Shown here: one piece after another, positions 12,935 to 24,200 of the stretch
Layout: every line of letters begins with the position of its first letter
Position numbering within the stretch: position 1 is the stretch's first letter
Origin: Caprimulgus europaeus
Lineage: Eukaryota; Chordata; Aves; Caprimulgiformes; Caprimulgidae
Assembly: GCA_907165065.1 (NCBI GenBank)
Contig: OU015532.1
Location: 36,188,339-36,252,338, forward strand
DNA: 64,000 nt
Direction: 5' to 3'
Made by a program: the position numbers and the translations under genes
Notes under the pieces: model-generated
Told to the model about the DNA's origin: nothing
Database searches by the model: none
The model's input: only the letters and a program-made list of their open reading frames with translations

Positions 12935-14499
12935 AGAACACTTAGATACACCAAGCTAGAAAGGGGGCAAAATGGGCAGACTAGTAAGAAGCTGTTAGAG
13001 ATGCCACTTACATCAGGTTTGTTTTGAAAATAGGTGTAGATAAAGTATACTTGGAAGATTATCCTTGCCCTTGAAACAATAGTTGAGGTTGCATAACTGA
13101 ATTTAAATACTTACTAATCCATTTGAACATCGCTGCCAAGTAATGGTGCTTCTCTGGGAGTGAAAGTGCTACTGTAATTTCCTTAAACGGCTTTTCTTTA
13201 GCTGTGTCTAATGATATTTAATTTTTTTCAACTAGAATTTTCCATTGTTGCTAACAGCAGTTCACCTCAAAGGAGGGAACATTACTGCAAACAGTGCTCC
13301 AGGCAGCCACTAACATTTAAAGCAATCCAGCTCAAAGTAGGGCTCTGTGACCTCCTATGTAAAACACCAGCAGCTGTCAGCACCCTGTTTACTCCAGCAT
13401 GTTCACTGCTGCTTCTGGCTGAGCTACTGCTACAATTTGTCTGTACTTAAAATAATCAGGATGGGCATTAGGGAATATCTGCTTTGGTATAAGCCTGGAG
13501 CTATTATAAGCCTAGATTCACACCAAGAGTAGTTTTAGAATGTCCAAGTGTAGTAAATTTCCACTCATAGACAAGCCCTTAGCATGGGGAGGAAACCTTA
13601 GCAAATGCTTCTTGATGTGGATGGTCTTTGCAGCATTCTTGTTGCTTGGAGTCAGCTCACTCAGATTTTGTTAGAGGGATGAACACTGAGAAGAACAGAA
13701 CCTGAAATAACTAGGAGCTGCTACATATTTATTGCTTGTATATTTGTGTGTACTCCTCTAACACAGCTGCAGTAGGATGTGAAGCCCTGACTAGCTCACA
13801 AGTAGGCAGGTCATCAGCTTGTGGCTCAGATCTCAGAGGAATGGATGAAATAATAAGGCAGGACTGAATCAATAGACCCCATCAGGATCTCAGAAGGGAC
13901 CTGGGAACCTTTTGTAAATGAGAACCCAGAAACTGGTAATTAGAGGGAAGAAAGGTCTTGGTGGCAGCAAAGTCCAGGGCCTTGTGCTTGGGGCTAGACT
14001 AAGAGGAATTGACCACTTTATCAGCAGTTTTGTGCTTATATTAACCTTATCTGTTAAACCCATGAAGGGTAATGCTCAAAGTAGATTAAAAAAACCAGGA
14101 AAGGCTATGTTTTAAATATGATCTTTACATTTTACAATCACTTGGCTTATCCTATTAATTTACACTCATTATTTTCTTTGGCATTAACAGCTCACCATCT
14201 GGGTGCAATGGAACTCATCAGGTATGTAATTATGTAAGAAGCCCATAGGAGATGGGGAATAGTTACAAACATGGAGAGCTGTTCCTGAAAATGATGTTTC
14301 TTTCAGGTGTTCCTTCAGTGGAAGGACTTGAAGGAAGCTTTTCTGCAGGAAGTGACTTGGGAAGAAATATAACAAGATCAGGGATGTGTCCAGTATATCT
14401 GGGCAGTGCCAGGGGACAGTAGAGTTTGTTTTCCTTCTTCCCAGCTGCCAACTGGAACTGGAAATACAAGTAGCTTGGTCTGCACTGAATCAAGTGCAG
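12935..14499. other. Intergenic, no gene seen
   Basis: AT-rich sequence without a recognisable repeat. Small frames at 13,211-13,532 overlap in different phases and show no domain. Confidence 0.6.
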
Positions 14500-14550
14500 T
14501 GGGGTTCGAGTAGATGACCTGTAAAGGTCCCTTCCAAATCATTCTATGAA
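14500..14550 (+). mobile_element. CR1 tail fragment
   Basis: About 50 bp with GGGGTTCGAGTAGATGACCT, AAAGGTCCCTTCCAAATCAT and TTCTATGAA, which is the 3' end of a plus-strand CR1. Only the tail remains. Confidence 0.85.
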
Positions 14551-14666
14551 TTTCCATTTCATTGAATGTAACTGAGCCTAAGGTACCAGAATGGAAAGAA
14601 TTACTTATAGTTAAATAGATTTTTAATGGCATATAAACAAACTGAAGCAAACCTGGAGAGGTTATT

Positions 14667-14701
14667 GGGGGGCAGGGGTGGGGTGGAGGGGAGGGGAGGG
14701 G
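14667..14701 (+). repeat. G-rich tract, G-quadruplex candidate
   Basis: Six runs of at least four G occur at 14667-72, 75-78, 80-83, 88-91, 93-96 and 98-101, with loops of 2, 1, 4, 1 and 1 bases. This satisfies a strict G4 pattern with four-tetrad potential. It is an isolated feature in AT-rich DNA. Confidence 0.85.
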
Positions 14702-16418
14702 AATCTTCTACTACAGATTCATAAAACAATACTGGGTACTAGTTTGGCTAAGGGTCACATTCTGTTGTAAGCCAAGTATGAAAGATTAGTAGGCAAGTGT
14801 GAGGTGCTATTCAGTGGTAAGCTAAAACTGTTACCAGTCTTCAAAATCCAGCTGTATTGACTGACTGAAACTGTCTTGTTTGTATCTAATTCTTCTTGAG
14901 ACTGCCTACTGTGATTGTCCTGAAGCCTTCTTCAACAAATGTGGAAAAGTGTGTGGGTTCTCCAGGACAGCTGACCCCTGAAAAGGGAAGAGAAGGATGA
15001 CATGTGCATGAGAGGCATGTAAATAGCTAATCTGAGCTCTAAGAGCATGTCAGCAAGTTAAAAACACCAGCACAAGGAAAGGGACATCCTTCTTTGAGGA
15101 TTCTTCATAGCATCCACTGCAGTGGACTGTAACACTTAGGAATTATCTGCTTCAGAGGTGACAAAATGCCAACACTTCTCAGTACCAGGCAGGAACATCT
15201 GTGCTTTCACAAAACTGAATTCTGAGTTCTGCTTTGTATGAGAACCTTTACATGAAGCTCCAGGACTAGTACATCAGCTAAAATCAGCACTCACTATTCC
15301 CATCAGCATCCATAATCATCCCACAGAGAACGCTGCAATGAGCATACCCTGTCAGTCTCCAGAAGTCCTTGAGTTAGACATGCTCATGTTCCCTACTGTG
15401 CACTCTTGTAGCTGATCAGTGGACAAGGAAGGAGGTCAGGAGACAGCTTGTATCTCTGCTATTTACAGAAGGTTTGGCACAGCCCAAGACACAACACTCT
15501 ACTGGAGAATGCACTTTGAGATCAAAAAACATGTTTCCCATGTAACTGTTGCATGGTACAAAGGGGATATGGTTCCTTACTTGTTACTACTCTGAAATCC
15601 CTAATTAGGGCTCTGGAAAGAGTTTAGAGTTCCTCTCAGTCACTCAATCTCTGCTCATTTCCCAACTTGTTCACTCTTTTCTACATGCCCTCATTTCTTC
15701 CTCTCCACAGAAGAAGGCACAACGTGTATATTGTTTCTTTGAGTATGAAGTATTCGGGAATCCTAGCAGTGCTGATGCAAGGAAGGTCTGCAAAATGAGT
15801 ATTCAATACTGGATGAGAGTAGCAGACAAGCCCTGCTGCCTCACATTTGGCAGACAACAGCTTCAAAAACACAAGTTGAGTCTCCATTAGATTTCCATTT
15901 CTGACCATTATCACACCTAGAAAGCACCAGGATTCAAATTTTAAGCTGTTTGTTTCAATGAATGTGGGTTCATTCTGCAGCCTTAAGCCCATCAACTTTA
16001 AGAAAATTCAAGTGGGGATCGGTACAACAGTCCAGCAATGGGATTTTTAACTCTGCACTTGGTGGGAAGCCATTTGCCCTTTCAGAAGGTTTAACTGTTG
16101 CCTAGATGCACAGTTTTCTTTAATGATGCTTGCAATTCTTATAACATACCAGATGGCCTATTTCAGGCTCATCTGTGTTTCTTGGCTTGGAAATGTACAC
16201 TGTAAACAACTTAATCAAGGGATTTTTCTTTCTTATTTCTAAAGCAGGTTATCCTTTGGCTGTAAGTTCAGTTCCTGACCTAACTCATCAGCCAAAATAC
16301 AATTCTGCATACAGTCTTTGCACCAAGTAAAATATATTCTTAATAGTAGTTTAAAAAGAAACCCCAACCAATCCACCTGTATTGCTGCTTCCCTCCCATG
16401 AGTAGATTTCAAAATAAC

Positions 16419-16438
16419 TAATTAATTAATTAATTAAT
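16419..16438. repeat. (TAAT)5 microsatellite
   Basis: Five perfect tandem copies of TAAT, a short tetranucleotide repeat. Confidence 0.95.
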
Positions 16439-17622
16439 GCTACTTGTGCAAAGAAGCAGCTGTAAATTGAGCATAAGGAGGCTCTTCTGAAAACGGTAGA
16501 AAGCCATGCCCTGAAGTACAGCCCTGTTCTGCTTTGTTTCTTTACTTGTTTAGAGTGTGGTGCCTTTTAGGGCTACTCCCAGCTATCCTATGGTGAGTAC
16601 CAGCCAGGATAATATATACATAAAATTGCAAATAACCACATATACACCAGTCTGCAAAATCTGATTGCTGAGTCTTTTGAAAAGCCTGTTTCAGATCTTG
16701 CTGTGTTTAATCACTCTTGCCCATGCTGACAGGTGGTTTCACAGGAATACCTTCAGATCTTGCATTGCTTGCCAGTTTTTTCATTCTCTCAGAATTAAGA
16801 GAAACTGTTCAGAGACAGTGGAAGCTATTTTGGTTTCCTCTTATGACTCTTGTTTTGTTGCCTTGGGAATTTCTTATTACACTTGTTACCCAAGTCTACT
16901 CACTTCCACAATGTAATAACCACTGAAGAGCTACCCAGTCTAAGTCAGCTCCCTGTCTGCCCTTTCCATCTTTGTTGGCTGAAAAGGGTCTTGCTTTTAC
17001 TGGGACAACTTTCCAGCTCTGGCAGCTGTCACTAGGCTTCTTGATCACAGTGCAGTTTTGCTTTGCAGGAGGTCCTATACTTGCAGACTGACTAGTGTTT
17101 ACAGTATATAGGCTTGCCTGGTGTTAGCTGTTGCACATGGACATCGATGAGGTCTTCTCTTGGGTTGTACTACTAGTTCCATGTAGATTTCCAATATTAT
17201 TGTTGTTCTTGCCTTTGTTCATTTTTTCTACCTGACTTGCCATCACAGTAGGTAGCTACAGTGCAGTTTTTTCTCTCTCACTGACTTCCAGAATGGAAAT
17301 AGATTGGAAACAGTGTTCTGAATCTGATTCTCAGAACCTCTAGGCACCTAAGCTTCAGCTTTCTTTATTAATTTCCCCTCTGCTCAGTAGTTCAGTAGCA
17401 GAATGGCACATTGCTTTTGGCAGCTCCTCCATTCCTCTTTGTCCTGTGGTTTTACAGTAGAGAGCCTGAGCAGCAACCTACCACCATGGGAGAGGAATCA
17501 GAGGGATTTTGCTGCAGGGGAAACAGACCTATGGCAGGAATGAGTCCATGTACTTCAGTGATGATGGCTGGAGTTATTTCCAGCAGAGTTGTTTCTCACA
17601 TTACTTCTCCTTAGCTGTTTAG

Positions 17623-17636
17623 CCATCAGGGGGTAG
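17623..17636 (+). promoter_or_regulatory. CTCF-like motif
   Basis: CCATCAGGGGGTAG fits the CTCF core except for T at positions 4 and 12. Same orientation as the other two candidates. Confidence 0.3.
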
Positions 17637-18887
17637 CAGCCTGTCAGAGTCAGCTTTCTCCTGGGTTGTTATGAAAACAGCAAATGTCATCATTAGTTTT
17701 TCCAGTGTGGGTGAATGAAGTGTTCAGTAAACAGTGTTCCCACCTAAGGCAAATTTTATTTTATGTTGAGAGGTAACCATCACTCCCTTGCTGTCTTTCA
17801 TCAGTTCACAGTGTATTAAACAGCAAAACTGGTAATGACTTACAGAGCACCTTTCATCTTGGTGAATCTCAAGGCTTTATAGAGACAGTTTCCCCTACTA
17901 TTGAAGCACCATCTTTAAAATCACCCAGCAACATTATAAATAGTACAGGGCAGGGGATGGAACACAAAAATGCTGAGTCCAAACTAAGCTAGCAGATATT
18001 TGGTTATTGAACAGATCTTAGCAGTGGGCAAAAGGTTGTAGCCTCAGACATGAATCTTCTGAATAACCCAAGAATCTGTCCTATCTAATTTTGAAATTGC
18101 CCTAAAGAAATTCACACATCAATCAAAGTTCAGACTTCACAGTCCCTGTTTTATTTAGCCTGTGAGTAAATTATTTCCTATTTATTGCATTTGTTGTCTT
18201 TGGTTTCAGTTGGCATGAACCTGAGTAACAACGTTGAAATAGAGAACTACTCAGTAAGGATCAGCCACACCATCATGCTTGCTGTGCAATGACTTTGTGC
18301 CTGGAATAAACAGGCACTGGCCTTGCCCTAGGTACATGACAATATAAGTAGGTTTATAAAGCAATCCTCGTGAAAACAGTAGCTCAGTACTACTGGTAGC
18401 AGAGGTAGAGAAGGAAAACCAAAGATTACAATCAAAATTTTGAGTAGATATAAAATAATAAGTCCTAATAGTTGCCTTAGGTAGTAGTACTGCCATGAAG
18501 GAAATAGTAAGGTTGCCTGAACAGGTTTTCTTGTATGACGCTAGTTGCTTATTATATTTCTGGATTGTTTGTAGGTTAGTAAAATGTAGTGTTAGGAACT
18601 GCAGAGATGATTAAGAGGTAAAGGTAGGAAATAAAAACTACAGATGAATTACTATTAGTGAGATAAAAGGACAAAAAGGAGAGAGACATGAGCAGGAAAA
18701 GCCCATGTAATCATACAAGCAAGCTGAAGATGTCAGCTTTGGGCAACAGAGCTAGAAAGAGGAAGGGAAGCTGCCTCATGTTCAGCTAGATAAGTAGGGA
18801 TATCTTGTCAGGGATGCAGAGTTGAAACCCCAATTTCTTATGTTTTTTTACTGCTCTACAGAATCTCCTTTTTCTGTAGCTGAAAGA

Positions 18888-18945
18888 GAGCCAAGATCCT
18901 TGTAGGTCCCTTCCAACAGAAATAGTCTATTCTATTCTAATAGCA
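18888..18945 (+). mobile_element. CR1 tail fragment
   Basis: About 55 bp containing CTTGTAGGTCCCTTCCAACA and then TCTATTCTATTCTA. This matches the extreme 3' end of CR1 on the plus strand. The copy is very short and old. Confidence 0.75.
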
Positions 18946-20888
18946 ACAGACAGCCGTGAAAGCTGCCCACGGCAACTTAGGAGAACGAAATGCTTGTTTC
19001 CAAGATGTGCACCACAGGCTGCTGGGACTTAGAAAGCTTGTGTATATGGATAGCTACCACTAACATCAGGTCATTTGAACTGGTTTTCACATTATGCCTT
19101 ATAGGTAATTAATACAGGGCTTCTTGAGCCTTCTCCAGAACTGTTGCAGAAATCGGCATTCTCTCCTTGCTGGCATCCTTCTGTTTACAGGCAGTCAGAG
19201 TGGGCACATGGGTGAAGATGTTTGGTCTCTTTCTGACAGACTGCTGTGGCTCAGGACCATGTTATGCAGGTGAAGTCTCTACCTGTCACTGGGAAGTAGC
19301 AAGGTTGGGAATCAGACTTTTTCTCAGGCTTAGATGTTTGGCAGAGCTTTCAGCCTTGGACTGGGAAGCTGTCAGGGTGGAGCTGAGCAGTATCTTAGTA
19401 GCATTTTAGACAGATTGGGGATTTTTTAGGCAACTGCTTGCCAGCTTTGTAGGGAAAGTACAGTTCTTTACTTGACCTTCTCTCCGAACAACTTATGACA
19501 CTGGATACCTGGACCTTGCCAAATGGGATATGCTAGTATACTCTGTTGGTCCTCCCTTTGCTTCTGCTGGCAGGTGAGAAAAGTATGGCTCTACTCAAAC
19601 TCCAATCCACTATTAGCTGGGTGCTTAGGCTGAAAATTGTTAATGTTAACATTAATCTTGGAGGTTTTTGTTTACATCTAATTTCAGACCTTTAGGATCC
19701 ATGCAGAGCCAAAGTGTGCTGAGCACAGAAAATTCCAGATGGCTGAATTATAGCTCTTCAAACCTTTTTCTGTATGCTATGAATAAAGAGGTATTTTGGT
19801 CTGTTTGATCATTCTGCCTCTTGTGTGGTCTTTAGGACCTAGCTATCTACCACTGAAAGGATTTTTTTTTTTTGAGCAATTATTAACACCTTGCTACAAC
19901 TGAATTTGCTATTGAAGAACTAACTGTGCTGTGCTCCTCCAAGCCAATGGAATCAAACGCTGCTGGAAGCCTGAAGAATGTAAATTGTTTTGAAAAGAAC
20001 ACTTGCAGTACTTGAGATAAAGCAGGGCAGCAGCTGATTACTCTGGGAATCAAGAGGGATTCCACAAGGCTCAGGAACATCTTTCTGCTACTTGGCAAAT
20101 ATTAAAGTTTTCCCCTTCCAACTGAAAAAAGCATCAGTAACCTGCTGATGAGTAGCAATACATCACTTCAAGAGAGTCTGACAGTCAACCCTACCTTTGC
20201 TATGGGAATCTGGCTTTGTTTCTACTACGTCCAGTGCCATGGCACTGAAATTTGAAGTACTGCTGCCATCTGCAGGGACTCAACTTGATGTCATTTCCAT
20301 GCTTTATTGCTGAGGTTGTTAGAAACAAAATATTCTCTAGAAACTTGCCCATCAGGCATGTCAGATTCCATAATGATTGCTTATTGCTATGTTCCACCCT
20401 TTCTCAGGCCCCAAAGGCCCAAGAAGGCCACCTCTAAACCAAAGCTTCAAACATGTTTCCAAGGGGCTTCTTTGGGTCTACACTTAGAATAACACATGAC
20501 AACTTCATTACATTTCCCCCTTTTTAAGGTGTGCACTTCCTGTAAACTTATTTCTGGTACTACAAAATGGACTGCTACTAGCCCAAAGTGGAAGCTTGTA
20601 AAGCTGATCAAACACCAAATTTATCCCAACTGGTTCTCTGCAATGGAAGGTAGGATTGCTTATTAATGTGTAACCACACTGCTCTGCAGCTTAATGCTGG
20701 CCTTGTGTGTGCTCGTGGACTTGTACATACGTGTATGTTTTAAAGAAAACACATTAGATAACAAAGAAGTTCTGGGTTGCAGAAGGGAGAAAAGCTGCCT
20801 GGAATAGACCATAGTAGGGTAGTATTCAGTGGACACTGTAGGATATGTGAGATAATCTATGGTTAGCTTGACAGACGGGTTGATACTG
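18946..20888. other. Intergenic, no gene seen
   Basis: Unique AT-rich sequence with a T-run at 19,862-19,873. A lone AATAAA at 19,783 has no associated transcript evidence. Confidence 0.6.
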
Positions 20889-20894
20889 GTGGTG
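20889..20894 (+). repeat. Target site duplication, left copy
   Basis: GTGGTG immediately before the LTR. The identical hexamer follows the LTR at 21289-21294. Confidence 0.88.
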
Positions 20895-21204
20895 TGTTGC
20901 AGATCACTAGAGATGTTGTACAATCAGAGGCTTAGCACAAGCAGCAAGGGTATGAAATGGCTCAGGCTGCAGAAGTCTCCAGGATACTTGTCCTTGAGAC
21001 TTCAAACAACTTTAGCAAAAATAAGCTGGGAAAAAGAAGGGAGTAGCTTTAGCTGGTAACCGCAAAGTAGGAGTATCCTGTTGACGTCCTTGAGATGTGA
21101 ACAGAGCAAAACCACCTGTTATAACAAAGAAGAAGTTCCCAGGATAATTAATAAACCAATCAGTATAGGTCTTTAAGAATATGCATGAGCTTAATTAACC
21201 ACTG

Positions 21205-21212
21205 TATATAAG
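21205..21212 (+). promoter_or_regulatory. TATA box of the solo LTR
   Basis: TATATAAG lies 24 bp upstream of the AATAAA signal, consistent with a compact U3/R arrangement in which the poly(A) signal sits at the start of R or the end of U3. Confidence 0.7.
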
Positions 21213-21228
21213 GAGCACGTATGTAATC

Positions 21229-21234
21229 AATAAA
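21229..21234 (+). terminator. Poly(A) signal of the solo LTR
   Basis: AATAAA, followed about 50 bp later by the LTR end. It belongs to the LTR and not to a host gene. Confidence 0.7.
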
Positions 21235-21288
21235 CGGAGCTTGCTGATCACTCATATTGAGCGTCCGGGTTTTCCCTCCGTCGCGACA

Positions 21289-21294
21289 GTGGTG
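21289..21294 (+). repeat. Target site duplication, right copy
   Basis: GTGGTG immediately after the terminal CA of the LTR, identical to the left copy. Confidence 0.88.
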
Positions 21295-24200
21295 CATGGA
21301 GGTAGGTGCAATCCATACTACCTATACCAAAGCAGTGGGAAATGTTGGCATGAGGGTTGTAACTGTGATCATGTTAAGACAGAGGGAAATTGATAATTCG
21401 GGGGGCAAAAGGAGGATATTGAGTATTTGGTGTTGGTGTTGCATGTAAATCAGTTGTGGAGTTAGGTGTAAACCTGTAGGATAAGAAGGAGATGAATAAC
21501 TGTGCATACTGGAAAGGCACAAGTGCCACTGGACCTGGTACAGACTCAGTAGCACAATTCAGGAGTATAAGATGCAGCACACAGTTAAAGATGCTAGGCA
21601 AGGAGTCATGAAGCCCTTCAGAACCTGGGATTACAGAACTTGGCAAAACTTGCTTGTCAGAGTTTTTCTCAGCTTTCATAACAGAAATGAAAAATAATGA
21701 GGTCAAACACTTGGGTGAGTATGAGTTTCAGACATGACCCCATTACGTCTGAGGTCTGAAGATTAAATAAATGATGGAAAGCCTCCACTTGTGTTGCAAT
21801 TAAGAACACTTCTAGCTCTGTATCTGTTCTTAATGCTGTGAAAGTGCTGGTTGCTGAGATTCCATTTTTCCTATCCTGAACAACAAGCACAGAAAACAAA
21901 TGAACTACAGACTCCATGTAGACTTCTCCTTGGCATCTAACAGATTGTTTTGCTTCTCACTTGAAGAGTTCAGTTTCAGGTCATTCTCTGTCTCCTCTTG
22001 ATATTTTTGACAAGATTCTCCATCTACTGTACATTCAGGACAAACTCAAATTCACATCAGAGATAATTATTTAGAATAGGCAGAAAAAGATTTTTCTTTG
22101 CATGAACTGAAGACAGGATTAGAAAGCAATTCTCACCTCCAAATTTGTTTTATTTCATAACTGTGTTTTGCTTCTTGAAATGGCCTAATTCTATAAACAA
22201 CAGCAGCTTGTGACTATGGCAAACTTCAGCTATGAGAATATCTGAAATGAAAAGCTTTAGAAGCTCATGTTAAGGAGTAATTTCTGGCTCTGTATCTGTG
22301 TGATATAATCACTAGGCACTGCAATCTTGAACCTGATGAACAAACCATAAAAAACTTCATAATTCTTCCCCATTTACTGGAAATAACTTCTCGGTGACAA
22401 CCAACAACAATTTATCTGAGGGGATAAATTGTTGTTCTCTGAACGACCAAAGCAATACTCAGGGGCTTCTTTAGTACCCAAGTACTTATTTATGCTAGGG
22501 CTGCTACAGAGGAAGAGAAAATTCTTTCTTGCCCTTACAGGAAAAATGTGTTGTTCTTATCTCTGTTTTATGTAGAAAGAAAAATCTAACTGAATCTCAA
22601 GACAAGGGCACTACAGACTTCAGAACAGAAAGAGCTGTGGAAGCCAGGAACCTGCTAGTTCTCTAGCTTACACCATCCTATGTCACTGGGCACATCTCTA
22701 CCTTAAGAATCCAAAGCAAAGATGTAAGAAACAGGATAGGGAAGCTAGAGAAAAATAGGTATCAGGAAAGAAATATGAGAGCATGCTGGTGTTTGCAGTC
22801 CTGTTGTGTACACCTGGTTTTGAGTAGCTGCCTTCACTCTAGAGGTGGCAGTACCCTCTCCAAGGACTTTGTTACCCTTTCCAGAGCAACTATGCAGTTC
22901 AGTTTTATTTTCCAGCCTACAATTATTTGCAAGTTTTCTTGCTCTGAGCTAAATTAATGTCTTCTGCTGCAGAGAGGAAGGGAGAACCCCTAGTTAAGAA
23001 GGGCTTTTCACAATTTTGGAACATTGGGACTGAGTGTTTAAAATCCCTAAAAATAACTGAGAGTTCCTGGGAACAATGACAGTAGAAGGCTGGGAGTACT
23101 ATGAATGTTGGAAAACTATTAGAATTAGAGATGTTAATCGGGATTTATGAATCAAAGTGTTGCCCCTTGATCATGAGCAGTTGCCCGGCACCCAGGGCCT
23201 TTCCAGGTTGTTTCTCTGGAGCAGTACATATCAATAAGAACATTAAAAAATCCCTCTGCTTTCCTGAGGCTAACTGTAAGGAACAGCAGTAAGGCATATT
23301 GTTCATAAAATCAGCAAGACTTTTCTACATAGTACTTGAGGAAAAAAAACAAAAACCAAACACAAAACCCCCTTTTTTGCAAAGTTTTCATTGCTGTAAG
23401 GAAGTCCCCTTTCAGTGCTCTCATTTACCCTACATGGGAGGTGACTACCATGCATGCTGGATTGCTAGAGTGGCCACAGACCTCAGTATGTTCCAGCACG
23501 GTCACACAGATGAAGAGGCAGCAAAACCTGGAAATCCTGGGGTTCAGAGAGCTTGGGGAAGCCAGCCAGAGGGCTGCTGATGTCCTGACAAGTCTGCTGG
23601 TGTCTGCAGCACTGGATGTCCTCTGACCTGGGAAAATTCAGGGTTACTTCTTTGTTTCTATGAGGTCACAACTGCCATCAAGAACTTGAGAAGCAGGAGA
23701 CAGCTGTTGCCCGTGTTCACTCCTGAGACAATCAGCAGCGCAGCAAGCCCAGTCACTTGTGCTTGCCTCTACAGGGGCTGACATACCAGCTCAAGAGACT
23801 TGTAAATGTGTGAGCTAGAACCATCTAAATGTGTACACACACATACAAATATGTGTAAAAAGATAATTTATTTTTATAATATTCTTTCCCCTGACAGGAT
23901 TCACAAGTTGGACTTGCCACGAGTATGGCTGGAGCAGTCTTGTATTCCAAGCAGGCCCCGTTCCTGCCAATCTGCTGGTTAAATCACTGCTGCTACTGCA
24001 GTGCTGTCACCGCCTTCCCCCGGGGTTGGCAAGTGTCCCTTGGAAGGCAGCAGGTGAATGTCACCACTACCTCATGACAGGATTCCTTTAATCCTTGGCA
24101 TCCTCTCACATGGTTGCTTGCTACTTAATGAGTTGCTCCTAAGCATGCAGTTAGATGGAGTTGTAAGAACTGAAAGGTCTCATTGCTTCAGCTGTTGCTT

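Larger units (their letters stand above)
14551..18887. other. Intergenic, 4.3 kb, no gene seen
   Basis: Unique sequence apart from the G-rich tract at 14,667-14,701, the (TAAT)5 microsatellite at 16,419-16,438 and a CTCF-like motif at 17,623-17,636. A minus-strand frame at 15,681-15,995 has no recognisable domain. Confidence 0.65.
20895..21288 (+). mobile_element. Solo LTR, ERVK-type endogenous retrovirus
   Basis: A 394-bp element begins TGTTGC and ends GCGACA, a near-perfect inverted terminal pair. It is flanked by the exact 6-bp duplication GTGGTG (20889-20894 and 21289-21294). Inside are a TATATAAG box at 21205 and a poly(A) signal AATAAA at 21229, in the order U3, R, U5 on the plus strand. 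A 6-bp duplication is characteristic of avian ERVK/alpharetrovirus-like integrations. With no internal retroviral sequence, it is a recombination-derived solo LTR. The family name is not determined. Confidence 0.9.

Noticed and set aside
15681-15995. 104-codon minus-strand frame
   Set aside because: No recognised family and no splice or promoter context.
19740-19860. AATAAA followed by a U5-like TTGTGTGGTCTTTAGG, a possible further LTR
   Set aside because: No matching LTR start, TATA box or target duplication could be found.
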